Source: Streptomyces sp. CC0208
Lineage (GTDB): Bacteria > Actinomycetota > Actinomycetes > Streptomycetales > Streptomycetaceae
DNA: 64,000 nucleotides
Assembly: GCF_003443735.1 (NCBI RefSeq)
Contig: NZ_CP031969.1
Span: 6,262,001-6,326,000, forward strand
Direction: 5' to 3'
How positions within the stretch are numbered: the stretch's first letter is position 1; each line of letters opens with the position of its first letter. A program made the position numbers and the translations under genes. Below the pieces are notes generated by a model, which had not been told where the DNA came from, ran no database searches, and saw only the letters and a program-made list of their open reading frames with translations. Shown piece by piece: positions 9,705-18,138 of the stretch.

Positions 9705-10403
9705 CTACTCGCGCCCCGAGGCGGTCACCGCGAGCAGGGCCACCAGCCCCGCCGCGACGGCCAGCGGAATCCCGAGGCCGTGGTGGAGCACCAGCCACGC
9801 GCCGATCCCGGCTCCGGCGACCATCGCGACCACGGACGCCGTGCGCCGGGGGGAGCGGGTGCCGGGGCCGCCGCCGGCCCGGGAGTCGGCGGCGAGGCCG
9901 GTCAGCGTCATGGTCAGCACGGTCGTCGTCAGGTCAGGGACGCCGAGCTTGCGGACCGTGGCGTTGCGCAGGCCCATGGCGAACGCCGTGACGGCGATGA
10001 GGGTGTAGGCGGTGGCCGTGGCGCCGGGCGCGGCGAAGGCGACCACGGCCGAGATCCCCAGAAACACCGCCTCGGCGGCGAGCGTGAGGCGGGCCCAGGT
10101 GCGGCGGGAGCCGGAGCCGAGCCGTACGGCGACCCGGCCACCCGCGATCGCGCCCACCACGAAGGACACCAGCGAGGTCAGCGTGTGCTCCACCGAGAAG
10201 CCGGGCGCCCCGGCCGCGGCGAACCCGAGCACCACCACATTGCCGGTCATGTTCGCGGTGAAGACGTGTTCGAGGCCGAGATAGCTGACGGCGTCGATCA
10301 GTCCGCTGACCACCGTCAGCCCCAGCAGTACGGCCACCAGGCGCAGCCCGCGCGCCTCGGGATCGCCGGCTGCCTGCGTGTCGGTGCCGCTCTGTTCGCT
10401 CAT
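9705..10403 (-). CDS. DUF1275 (YoaK-type) membrane protein
   Basis: A 232-aa integral membrane protein with about six hydrophobic segments. The block LIDAVSYLGLEHVFTANMTGN near the N-terminus is the DUF1275/YoaK signature. Function of the family is not established. GGAGA lies just ahead of ATG 10403. It converges with the haloperoxidase-like gene (5-base gap) and is divergent from the secreted hydrolase across about 100 bases. Confidence 0.85.
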   Translation of the reverse strand: MSEQSGTDTQAAGDPEARGLRLVAVLLGLTVVSGLIDAVSYLGLEHVFTANMTGNVVVLGFAAAGAPGFSVEHTLTSLVSFVVGAIAGGRVAVRLGSGSRRTWARLTLAAEAVFLGISAVVAFAAPGATATAYTLIAVTAFAMGLRNATVRKLGVPDLTTTVLTMTLTGLAADSRAGGGPGTRSPRRTASVVAMVAGAGIGAWLVLHHGLGIPLAVAAGLVALLAVTASGRE

Positions 10404-10507
10404 CGGGTCTCCGGACGGCCGGACGGTCGGGGTGCACCCAAGTCCACCACGGATGCGGGGGGTTCTCGGATGTCGGGGGTGACCTGCGCGTCCGTAGCGT
10501 CGAGGAC

Positions 10508-11758
10508 ATGAGTGACGAGACGCGCACATCCCATGGATCACGGGCGAGCCGGCGCACGCGGAGGGGGCTCGCCGCAGCGGCCGCCCTGCTGCTCGCCGGG
10601 CTCGCCGCGGCCCCGGTGGCGGCGGCCGCCGGTGAGCGGACGCAGCAGACGCGACGCGGTGACCTGGTCGCCGTCACGCCGGTCGCCGACCGGGACGCCG
10701 GGCAGGTCAGGTCGTTCCTGACCGGGTGGGACGTCGACGCCGACGGGGTGCGGTACGGCTTACGGGCGTACCGGCTGACGTACCGGACCGTCGACCCGTA
10801 CGGCGCACCCACCACCGCGACCGGGCTGCTGACGCTGCCCAGGGGTGGCGGCCACCGCCTCGACCTGGTCTCCGACACCCACGGCACGATGGTGGACCGC
10901 GACTACGCGCCCTCGGTGAGCGAGGACTTCGGGCGGGTGCCGTCGTACGTCAACGCGGCCGCGGGCCGCGCGGTCGCCGCCCCCGACTACCTCGGTCTCG
11001 GCAAGGGGCCGGGCCCGCATCCGTACATGGACACCGCCTCGTCCGTGACCGCCTCCGTCGACATGCTGCGCGCGGCGCGGACGGCCGCGGAACGGCTCGG
11101 GCGCCCGCTGACCGGCGCGGTGTACGCGACGGGCTTCTCGCAGGGCGGGCAGGTCGCGATGGCGCTCGGGAAGGCCCTGGACGAAGGCGCCGACCGGCAC
11201 TTCCGGCTTGTGGCCCTCGCGCCGGTCAGCGGCCCGTACGACCTGGAGGGCCAGGAGATGCCCGCGCTGTTCGACGGCCGGGTCAACGACACCAGCGGGG
11301 TCCTCTACATCGCGTACTGGCTGGTCGCGCAGAACCGCCTGCACCCCCTCTACAAGGACCCGTCCGAGGCCTTCCGCGCGCCCTGGGCGAGCCGGGTGGA
11401 GGGCCTGCTCGACGGGAGTCACGAGCAGGAGGACGTCGGCAGGGGACTCGCGCCCTCGGTGAAACAGCTGCTCACGCCCGCCTTCTACGAGCGGCTGCGG
11501 CACCCGTCCGGCGCCGTGCTGGACGCCATGCGGACCGCCGACCACACCTGCGACTGGAAGCCGGACGTGCCGGTGCGGCTGTATGCCGCCGCCGGCGACA
11601 CCGACGTGCCCCTCGGCAACACCCGGACATGCGCCCGCACCCTCGCAGGTCAGGGAGCGAGGGTGCGGGTGGTCGATCAGGGGGCCGTGGACCACTTCGG
11701 GTCGGTCCTGGTGTCGGCCCCCCAGGTGGTGCGGTTCTTCGACGGCGTACGGCGGTGA
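10508..11758 (+). CDS. Secreted alpha/beta hydrolase (lipase/esterase-like)
   Basis: A 416-aa protein with an N-terminal signal: arginine-rich RASRRTRRG, a hydrophobic run, then cleavage probably after APVAAAAG. The mature part shows an alpha/beta-hydrolase with the nucleophile in GFSQGG, a probable catalytic Asp in AAAGDTDVPL and a His in DQGAVDHFG. Two cysteines near the C-terminus (DHTCDW and RTCART) could form a disulfide. It probably acts outside the cell on esters or lipids. No partner gene is apparent. Confidence 0.8.
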   Translation: MSDETRTSHGSRASRRTRRGLAAAAALLLAGLAAAPVAAAAGERTQQTRRGDLVAVTPVADRDAGQVRSFLTGWDVDADGVRYGLRAYRLTYRTVDPYGAPTTATGLLTLPRGGGHRLDLVSDTHGTMVDRDYAPSVSEDFGRVPSYVNAAAGRAVAAPDYLGLGKGPGPHPYMDTASSVTASVDMLRAARTAAERLGRPLTGAVYATGFSQGGQVAMALGKALDEGADRHFRLVALAPVSGPYDLEGQEMPALFDGRVNDTSGVLYIAYWLVAQNRLHPLYKDPSEAFRAPWASRVEGLLDGSHEQEDVGRGLAPSVKQLLTPAFYERLRHPSGAVLDAMRTADHTCDWKPDVPVRLYAAAGDTDVPLGNTRTCARTLAGQGARVRVVDQGAVDHFGSVLVSAPQVVRFFDGVRR

Positions 11759-11786
11759 CGCGTACGACGGTGACGTGTGCGGCGGC

Positions 11787-12206
11787 TCAGTACCAGCCGT
11801 TGGCCTGCCAGAAGGCCCAGGCGGCGGTCGGGCTGCCGTAGCGGGAGTTCATGTAGTCCAGGCCCCACTTGATCTGGGTCTTGGCGTTGGTCTTCCAGTC
11901 GGAGCCGGCCGAGGCCATCTTGGAGCCGGGCAGGGCCTGGACCAGGCCGTAGGCGCCGGAGGAGGAGTTGGTGGCGTCGACGTCCCAGCCGCTCTCGTGC
12001 TCGACGATCCTGCTGAACGCGTTGTACTGCGCGGCGTTCGGGATCATCTTGTGTGCGATGGCCTTGGCCTGGGCGGAGGAGTTGGTCGTGGCCGCCTGGG
12101 CCGGCGCCGCGGTCAGGACCAGGCCGGCGGTGGCGGCGGCCATCGCGACGGTGGTGATGGCCTTCTTCGGGGAAGCGATGCGGCGGGCGAAGCGGGAGAC
12201 GGACAC
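11787..12206 (-). CDS. Small secreted transglycosylase-like protein
   Basis: A 139-aa protein with a clear signal peptide (KKAITTVAMAAATAGLVLTAAPAQA), then a single lysozyme/SLT-like domain. IVEHESGWDVDATNSSSGAYGLVQ contains the likely catalytic Glu and the SSGAYGLVQ block, and the C-terminus is AAWAFWQANGWY. This is the aggregation-promoting-factor / soluble-transglycosylase pattern of actinomycetes, so peptidoglycan cleavage is likely. The start is GTG. A leader of more than 200 bases precedes it. Confidence 0.85.
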   Translation of the reverse strand: MSVSRFARRIASPKKAITTVAMAAATAGLVLTAAPAQAATTNSSAQAKAIAHKMIPNAAQYNAFSRIVEHESGWDVDATNSSSGAYGLVQALPGSKMASAGSDWKTNAKTQIKWGLDYMNSRYGSPTAAWAFWQANGWY

Positions 12207-12263
12207 GAGGAACCTTTTCTTCGGGGACGGTGGTGTCGCTCGCTGCCCCGGGGGACATGCGGC

Positions 12264-12293
12264 GGCGCCGAGGCCCGTGGGCTTGTCGGCGCC
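12264..12293 (-). other. Hairpin in the leader of the transglycosylase-like gene
   Basis: GGCGCCGA and TCGGCGCC form a perfect 8-bp stem, with a nested GCCC/GGGC pair in its 14-base loop. It lies about 60 bases before the start codon. I looked for the c-di-AMP (ydaO) riboswitch often found before Streptomyces wall hydrolases and could not recognise its core. Confidence 0.4.
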
Positions 12294-12447
12294 GTGCGAC
12301 GTCGTCCACAGAAACAGGCTCGGAAGGCGTCCGCAATGACCCCTTTTACTAGTTGTGGTCGAATCGCCGGGAAAGGCCGCCTCTGTGATCTGGCTCTCAA
12401 AGCGCAGGTCAGAGGGGGTGCACGATGGGTGTTATGTCGGAAATGCT

Positions 12448-12468
12448 CCTACTGTTCCCCTTAGTAGG
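12448..12468. terminator. Stem-loop after the ECF operon
   Basis: CCTACT, 9-base loop, AGTAGG lies 24 bases beyond the stop codon of the last ECF gene on the minus strand. It is a probable terminator. Confidence 0.45.
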
Positions 12469-12491
12469 TGAGCTGGGTCATGTGGGGCGCT

Positions 12492-13301
12492 TCACCGCTC
12501 GGGCGCCTCGAATGTGACCTGGGCCTCGAAGGCCGCGCGGCGGGTGGCCCGGCGCAGCGCCCTGAGGAGGGCCGGGCCGAGGGTGAGCGTCAGGACGACG
12601 GTGACCACGGCCCGCCCGAGGTCCCAGCCGACGGACGTGGCCAGGCAGTACGCGACGAAACGGGCCAGGTTGGCGGGGACGCCGGCGTGCGGGTCGAAGG
12701 AGATGTCCGAGGCGAGGGCGCCCAGGAAGGGCCAGCCGGCCATGTTCATGGCCGTGCCGTAGGCGAAGGCGGCGAAGAAGCCGTAGACGGCCAGAAACCG
12801 GACTTCCGTACGGCCCCCCGCGCGGGCGGGCACCGGCAGCAGGCCCGCGCCCATGGTGAACCAGCCCATCGCCAGCATCTGGAACGGCATCCACGGCCCC
12901 ACCCCGCCCGTGAGCAGGGCGGACGCGAACATCGTGACGTTGCCGAGCGCGAAGCCGAAGCCCGGGCCGAGGACGCGGCCGCTGAGCACCATCAGGAAGA
13001 ACATCGGCTCGATGCCCGCGGTGCCGGCGCCGATCGGCCGGAGCGCGGCGCCGGTCGCCGCGAGCACACCGAGCATCGCCACCGCCTTGGGGCCCAGCCC
13101 CGACTCCGCGAGCGCCGCGGCGACCACCGCGACGAGGAGGACGAGCAGCCCGGCGAAGAGCCAGGGGGCGTCCTGGGCGTGGGTGCCGACCTGGGAGGTG
13201 GGCGGGGCGAGGAAGGGCCAGCCGAAGGCGGCGACGCCCACGGCGCTGACCAGGGCGAGGGTGAGGACGGAACGAGGGCCGAGGTGGACGGCTCGGGTCA
13301 T
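12492..13301 (-). CDS. ECF transporter S component (substrate-binding membrane subunit)
   Basis: A 269-aa membrane protein with about six hydrophobic helices. GAGTAGIEPMFFLMVLSGRVLGPGFGFALGN is split here only for reading: the key parts are the PMFF helix and the GFALGN turn of ECF S components of the cobalamin/cobalt type. It would bind the substrate and dock on the energising module. ATG 13301 overlaps the stop of the ATPase gene (ATGA), so it is the last gene of a tightly coupled operon that begins at the cobalamin riboswitch near 18.0 kb. That context favours a corrinoid substrate. Confidence 0.85.
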   Translation of the reverse strand: MTRAVHLGPRSVLTLALVSAVGVAAFGWPFLAPPTSQVGTHAQDAPWLFAGLLVLLVAVVAAALAESGLGPKAVAMLGVLAATGAALRPIGAGTAGIEPMFFLMVLSGRVLGPGFGFALGNVTMFASALLTGGVGPWMPFQMLAMGWFTMGAGLLPVPARAGGRTEVRFLAVYGFFAAFAYGTAMNMAGWPFLGALASDISFDPHAGVPANLARFVAYCLATSVGWDLGRAVVTVVLTLTLGPALLRALRRATRRAAFEAQVTFEAPER

Positions 13302-15019
13302 GACAGGGCCTTTCGCACCTGCGGGACGGTGAGCCATCGCTGAGGGGCCAGGATCTTGCTGACCTGCGGGGCGAAGGAGGGGGAGGACGTGATGACGTCC
13401 GTCACCGGGCCGTCGGCGATCACCTCGCCGTCGGCCAGCAGGATCACCCGGTGGGCGAGTTCGGCGGCGAGTTCCACGTCGTGGGTGGCCAGCATGATCG
13501 CGTGGCCGCCGGCGGCGAGTTCCTGGAGCAGGCGGACGAGACGGGCCTTCGCCGCGTAGTCCAGGCCGCGGGTCGGTTCGTCGAGGAGCAGGAGGGGCGG
13601 GCGCGCGGTCAGGACCACGGCGAGGGCGAGGGCGAGCCGCTGACCTTCGGAGAGGTCGCGGGGGTGGGTGTCGTCGGTCACGCCGGGGAGGAGGTCGGTG
13701 ACGAGAGCGCGGCAGGTGCCGGGTGCCGCGTGGGCGTCGGTGTCGGCGGCGTGGCACTCGGCGGCGACGGTGTCCGCGTAGAGGAGGTCCCGGGGTTCCT
13801 GGGGGACCAGGCCCACTCGGCGGACGAGGTCCCGGGGCGGGGTGCGGTGGGGTGGGGCGCCGCTGACCCGGACTGTGCCGGTGCTCGGTGCCACGAGCCC
13901 TACCAGGGAGTTGAGGAGGGTGGACTTTCCGGCGCCGTTGCGGCCCATGAGGGCGATGGTCTCGCCGGGGGTGATGGTGAGGTCGATGTGGCGCAGGGCC
14001 TGGACGTGGGCTCGGCAGACGGAGAGGGCCGTGACATCGGCGAGGTTTGGTGCCTGTGGGGTGGAGCGGTTGTGGAACGCCCGCCTTCGGCGCGGCGTTC
14101 CGTGGTTCCCACCCGCACCACCTGTTTCGCTTTCGTTGGCGGGTGGCCCCGGTAGGGCAGTCCCGCCGTCGGCGGCCGCGGGTGCGTTGCCTGTCGGTAC
14201 CCGTCCGGCCAGTCGGTTCCTCAGGCCCTCCGCCCTGCGCCGTGCGTCCCGCACTGTCAGCGGCAGCGGCGCCCAGCCCGCCAGCCGGCCCAGGTCCACC
14301 ACCGGCGGATACACCGGGGACACGGCCATCATCTCGGCCGGAGTGCCCACCCGCAGGGGTGCGCGCGGGGCCGGCAGGAGGGCCACCTGGTCGGCGTACT
14401 GGATGACGCGTTCCAGGCGGTGTTCGGCCATGAGGACCGTGGTGCCCAGGTCGTGGACCAGACGTTGGAGGACGGCCAGGACCTCCTCCGCCGCCGCGGG
14501 GTCCAGGGCCGAGGTCGGCTCGTCCAGGACCAGGACGTCGGGGTGCGGGGTGAGGACCGAGCCGATCGCCACGCGCTGCTGCTGGCCGCCGGAGAGGGTG
14601 GCCAGCGGGCGGTCACGCAGCGGAGCCAGGCCCAGCAGGTCCAGGGTCTCCTCCACCCGACGCCGCATCACCGTCGGCGGCAGACCCAACGACTCCATCC
14701 CGTAGGCGAGTTCGTCCTCCACGGTGTCCGTCACGAAGTGGGACAGCGGGTCCTGGCCCACCGTGCCGACCACGTCGGCCAGTTCACGGGGCTTGTGGGT
14801 ACGGGTTTCGCGGCCGGCCACCGTGACCCGGCCGCGCAGGGTGCCGCCGGTGAAGTGCGGGACGAGACCGCCGACCGCGCCGAGGACCGTGGACTTGCCG
14901 ACCCCCGACGGGCCCACGAGCAGCACGAGTTCACCCTCGGGTACGTCGAAGTCGATGCCCTGGATGGTGGGTTCGGACGCCCCGTCGTACGTCACGGAGA
15001 CATCCTCGAAGCGGATCAC
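13298..15019 (-). CDS. ECF transporter ATPase, two fused ABC domains
   Basis: A 573-aa protein with two ABC nucleotide-binding domains in one chain. Domain 1 has Walker A GPSGVGKST, signature LSGGQQQRVAIG and Walker B VLVLDEPTSALD. Domain 2 has GRNGAGKST, LSEGQRLALALA and LLLLDEPTRGLD. A low-complexity linker of roughly 60 residues joins them. It corresponds to EcfA1-EcfA2 and powers uptake with the T and S subunits. GTG 15019 overlaps the upstream stop (GTGA). Confidence 0.92.
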   Translation of the reverse strand: MIRFEDVSVTYDGASEPTIQGIDFDVPEGELVLLVGPSGVGKSTVLGAVGGLVPHFTGGTLRGRVTVAGRETRTHKPRELADVVGTVGQDPLSHFVTDTVEDELAYGMESLGLPPTVMRRRVEETLDLLGLAPLRDRPLATLSGGQQQRVAIGSVLTPHPDVLVLDEPTSALDPAAAEEVLAVLQRLVHDLGTTVLMAEHRLERVIQYADQVALLPAPRAPLRVGTPAEMMAVSPVYPPVVDLGRLAGWAPLPLTVRDARRRAEGLRNRLAGRVPTGNAPAAADGGTALPGPPANESETGGAGGNHGTPRRRRAFHNRSTPQAPNLADVTALSVCRAHVQALRHIDLTITPGETIALMGRNGAGKSTLLNSLVGLVAPSTGTVRVSGAPPHRTPPRDLVRRVGLVPQEPRDLLYADTVAAECHAADTDAHAAPGTCRALVTDLLPGVTDDTHPRDLSEGQRLALALAVVLTARPPLLLLDEPTRGLDYAAKARLVRLLQELAAGGHAIMLATHDVELAAELAHRVILLADGEVIADGPVTDVITSSPSFAPQVSKILAPQRWLTVPQVRKALS

Positions 15020-16107
15020 GACGACGGCTCCTTGGGGGCGGGGGCGAGGAAGGCCGGCAGCAGGCCGAGGAGGACCGCCGCGGCCGGCCACAGGGGGAGG
15101 ACGGGGGCGACGAGCGGCACCACGCCGGGGTGCAGGGCGACCGGGTCGGCGACGCTCGCGAGGAACATCACCGCCGCGACGGCCGCGCCGGAACCGGCGA
15201 CCAGGAGGGACCGGGTGGTCCAGCGGTCCGGGCGGTACCGGGTGCGCGGGGTGCGGCGGCCGCCAAGACGCAGACCCGCGAGGGCCGCGGCGAGCCCGGC
15301 GAGGAGCACGGGGACCCCGTACGTGCCGCCTTCGGCGGTGAGAAGTCCGTACGTTCCCGCGCAGACGCCGAGCAGGCCGCCGAGGGTGAGCGCGGCGGTC
15401 GTACGGCGGACTCGGGACGGGACCTCGGCGGTACGACCGTAGCCGCGGGCGTCCATCGCCGCGGCGAGCGCGACGGAGCGTTCCAACGCGCCCTCCAGGA
15501 CCGGGAGTCCGACCTGGAGGAGACCGCGGATGCCGGTGTCCGGGCGGCCCCGGAGGCGGCGGGCGGCGCGCAGGCGTTGGACGTCGGCGATGAGATGGGG
15601 GGCGAAGGTGAGGGCCACCACCACGGCCACGCCGAGTTCGTAGAGCGCGCCGGGCAGGGACTTGAGGAGCCGGTGAGGGTTGGCGAGGGCGTTCGCCGCG
15701 CCGACGCAGACGAGGAGGGTGGCCAGTTTCAGGCCGTCGTAGAGCGCGAAGACGAGGGCCTCCGCCGTGAGCCTGCCCCCCAGGCGGATGCCCTGGGACC
15801 AGTCGGGCAGGGGGAGTTCAGGGAGGGTGACGAGCACATGGGTGCCGGGGACGGGCGAGCCGAGGACGACCGCGAAGAGGAGACGGACGAGGAGCACGGC
15901 GAGGGCCAGCCTGAGGAACGCGGTGTAGGAGTGGGACCAGGGGGCCGGGCGGCGGCAGGTCGCCACCACGTAGGCGGAGACGACGACGAGGAGGGCGAGG
16001 AGAAGGGGGTTGGTGGTGCGGGTGGCCGCGATCCCGAGGGAGAGGGACCAGAGCCACCAGGCGCCGGGGTGCGGGGACACGGACCGGGCGGGTGAACTAC
16101 GGGGCAT
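15016..16107 (-). CDS. ECF transporter T component (EcfT/CbiQ-like)
   Basis: A 363-aa membrane protein. The coupling helices of the T family are visible: RLRAARRLRGRPDTG, then AMDARGYGR, matching the paired alanine-arginine motifs that contact the ATPases. It transmits ATP hydrolysis to the S component. ATG 16107 lies 11 bases inside the end of the upstream gene. A C-terminal extension of several further hydrophobic segments makes it longer than the usual 250-270 aa. Confidence 0.88.
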   Translation of the reverse strand: MPRSSPARSVSPHPGAWWLWSLSLGIAATRTTNPLLLALLVVVSAYVVATCRRPAPWSHSYTAFLRLALAVLLVRLLFAVVLGSPVPGTHVLVTLPELPLPDWSQGIRLGGRLTAEALVFALYDGLKLATLLVCVGAANALANPHRLLKSLPGALYELGVAVVVALTFAPHLIADVQRLRAARRLRGRPDTGIRGLLQVGLPVLEGALERSVALAAAMDARGYGRTAEVPSRVRRTTAALTLGGLLGVCAGTYGLLTAEGGTYGVPVLLAGLAAALAGLRLGGRRTPRTRYRPDRWTTRSLLVAGSGAAVAAVMFLASVADPVALHPGVVPLVAPVLPLWPAAAVLLGLLPAFLAPAPKEPSS

Positions 16108-16750
16108 TCCCGCGCCGCCTCGTCTGCCACACCGCAGCCGCACCCAGTACGACGATCGCTGCCAGACCCGCGAACAGGCCGACGGACGGACCGGAGCCCG
16201 ACGCGCTCCTCTTCGCACCGGTCCCCTTCTCGGCGTTCCCCTTCTCCGCGTGCTCCGCGACCGGCTCCCCGCACCCCGTCTCCGGATACCCCGAGACCGC
16301 GCACAACAGGGCGTTCGTGCTGTACCGGAGAGGTTCGGCGACCGACGCCAGGGCCTCTGCCGTGGTCGCGTCCCGGGGGACCGACGCGCACTCCGTGCGG
16401 GCCGCCGGGGGTGTCTCGCCGGACGGGGCGTCCGCGGCCGTACCGAAGTCGAGGACCAGGGCCACTCGTTTACGGCCTTCCCGTGCGGGCGTGTCCGCAC
16501 AGATCCCCGTGAACGACGCAGGCCCGCGGGGCTTCGTCGCGTCCGACGAGTCCTCGCTCACCGCGAAGCGGAAGCCCTGGACGTCTCCGTCGGAGGGGAC
16601 CGCGGTCGAGGGGCCCTGGGTGGCATAGGTCCAGGTCGTGCCGGTGCGGTCCCAGAAGGACCAGTAGCGGTACCCGGTGGCGTGGGCCGGGCCCACGGTG
16701 GCCAGGAGGACGCCCGCCACGAAGGAGAGGAGGACTGTCCGGCGGATCAC
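16097..16750 (-). CDS. SCO2322-family secreted, membrane-anchored protein
   Basis: A 217-aa protein with a signal peptide (RRTVLLSFVAGVLLATVGPAHA), an extracellular domain rich in aromatics near its start (GYRYWSFWDRTGTTWTY, then GDVQGFRF), four cysteines, and a C-terminal membrane helix followed by a basic tail (WQTRRRGNAP). It is thus displayed on the cell surface. It overlaps the toroid gene by GTGA and precedes the ECF genes. Function is not established; the operon suggests it is the second half of an extracellular corrinoid receptor. Confidence 0.8.
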   Translation of the reverse strand: MIRRTVLLSFVAGVLLATVGPAHATGYRYWSFWDRTGTTWTYATQGPSTAVPSDGDVQGFRFAVSEDSSDATKPRGPASFTGICADTPAREGRKRVALVLDFGTAADAPSGETPPAARTECASVPRDATTAEALASVAEPLRYSTNALLCAVSGYPETGCGEPVAEHAEKGNAEKGTGAKRSASGSGPSVGLFAGLAAIVVLGAAAVWQTRRRGNAP

Positions 16751-17925
16751 GGCCGCTTCCTCTTGTTGCGGCTGCTGAGCAGGAAGCCGATGCCCGCGCC
16801 GGCCGCGAGACCCGCGCCGATCATCCACCACACGGAGGTGCCGGAGTCCTCCTGGGACGCGGTGGTCACCGGCTCCGGTCCCGTCGCGGTCAGCTCCTTC
16901 ACCAGGTCCGTGCCGCCGAAGTCGCCCGGGTCCGCGCCACCCGCCTCGGCGGCGAGGATCAGCTGGGCGTATCCCGCCGGGCCGCTCTGCGCGGCCCACT
17001 TCGCGGAGTTCCGCTCCAGCCACGCCAGCGGCCCCCGCGCGGCCCCGGTACCGCCCTGCACGGCGAGGGCGACGACCGCGTCCGCCGTGTTGCCGTAGTC
17101 GGGCTGGTCCTCGGCGCCGGGGAGGACGGACTTCAGGTAGCCGTCCTTCGCGACCGCCCCGGCGAGGAAGGAGGCTCCGTTGGCCGCGGCCCGCTCAGGG
17201 GTGCGGTCCGGGGTGTCGGCGCAGGTGGTCTCCTCGCCGGTGTCGGCCCGCGCCGTCACGAAGTTCGTTCCGAGCGCGGCGACGACCGCCGCCGCCGTCG
17301 CGTCCGCGTTGGCCCTGAGCTTGCCCTTCTTGTCCGGCTGGTAGGCGAAGGCGCCCCCCTCGGCACACCGCAGGGACAGCTTCAGCAGGGCGTCGTAGGG
17401 CGACTTCGCGCCGTTGCGGATCGTCGAGACGGGGGTGTGCTGGGTGATGAGCGCGCCGATCACCACGGACGTCGAGTTGGCGTCGCTGGCCCCGCCGGGG
17501 GCGAAGCCCCAGCCGCCGTCCTTGTTCTGGACGGACTTCAGCCAGGCCACCGCCTTCGTGACCGCGCCGCCGTGCCCGCCGACCACGGACAGGGCCTGTG
17601 CGGCGACGGCGGTGCTGTTGGTGTCGACCATCAGCTTGGCGTCGCAGGCCTTCGCCGGATTCGCGCGGAAGGCCGGGAACGCCCCGTTCGCGCACTGCTG
17701 TTCGGCGAGCCAGTCGACGGCCGCGGGGGCGGGCTGCGCGTGCGCTCGGTACAGGGCGATCAGCGCGAGCGACTGCCGCCAGACCCCGTCGTACGTGGGG
17801 TCGCTGCTGCCGTACAGCCCCGAGGGCAGGGACGGTGACGGGGACGGGGAAGCGGCGACGGCGGGCGTGGCCGTGCCGATCACCACGGTGGCGGCCAGGA
17901 CCGCGGCGCTGCGGCGGACGTTCAT
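16747..17925 (-). CDS. Surface alpha-toroid protein (prenyltransferase/squalene-oxidase repeats)
   Basis: A 392-aa protein. Signal peptide (RSAAVLAATVVIGTATPAVA) ends near residue 25. Repeats of the alpha/alpha-toroid type follow: ALIALYRAHAQ, WLAEQQCANGAF, WLKSVQNKDGGWGF, GNTADAVVALAV. A C-terminal helix (VWWMIGAGLAAGAGIGFLL) and SSRNKRKRP anchor it. Terpene-cyclase catalytic acids (DxDD or DDxxD) are not evident, so it is unlikely to be a cyclase. The same fold forms the alpha domain of transcobalamin and intrinsic factor. As first gene behind a cobalamin riboswitch and upstream of an ECF importer, a corrinoid-capturing role is my inference. Confidence 0.8.
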   Translation of the reverse strand: MNVRRSAAVLAATVVIGTATPAVAASPSPSPSLPSGLYGSSDPTYDGVWRQSLALIALYRAHAQPAPAAVDWLAEQQCANGAFPAFRANPAKACDAKLMVDTNSTAVAAQALSVVGGHGGAVTKAVAWLKSVQNKDGGWGFAPGGASDANSTSVVIGALITQHTPVSTIRNGAKSPYDALLKLSLRCAEGGAFAYQPDKKGKLRANADATAAAVVAALGTNFVTARADTGEETTCADTPDRTPERAAANGASFLAGAVAKDGYLKSVLPGAEDQPDYGNTADAVVALAVQGGTGAARGPLAWLERNSAKWAAQSGPAGYAQLILAAEAGGADPGDFGGTDLVKELTATGPEPVTTASQEDSGTSVWWMIGAGLAAGAGIGFLLSSRNKRKRP

Positions 17926-17984
17926 GATCGGCGGATGCCCTTCTCCCTGTGGAGCGCCGGGCAGCACGGGAGGACCCCGGGCGG

Positions 17985-18105
17985 CTCGGCTCCGTATACC
18001 TCGACGGTGCCGCACACCGGCCGGTCTCCCAGGCCCTTGCGGCACTGGGGGAGGGGGCGTGCCGGAATTGCACCGGCTTCCCCCCGTACGGCATGTGATG
18101 ACGAC
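17985..18105 (-). promoter_or_regulatory. Cobalamin riboswitch
   Basis: On the minus strand the leader of the toroid gene holds GGGGGAAGCCGGTGCAATTC followed by CGGCACGCCC (about 18085-18053), the conserved GGGAA-NNN-GGTG-NAA-TCC core. Further on, at 18034-18018, GCCTGGGAGACCGGCC matches the B12 box. Together these are the hallmarks of an adenosyl- or methylcobalamin aptamer. Boundaries are approximate. It should repress the toroid / SCO2322 / ECF operon when B12 is plentiful. Confidence 0.85.
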
Positions 18106-18138
18106 CCGGCTACTCTACTCGCCCGTAGGAAAGCGGCT

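Noticed and set aside
12207..12480. c-di-AMP (ydaO) riboswitch before the transglycosylase-like gene
   Set aside because: The leader is long and structured, but I could not find the conserved core elements.
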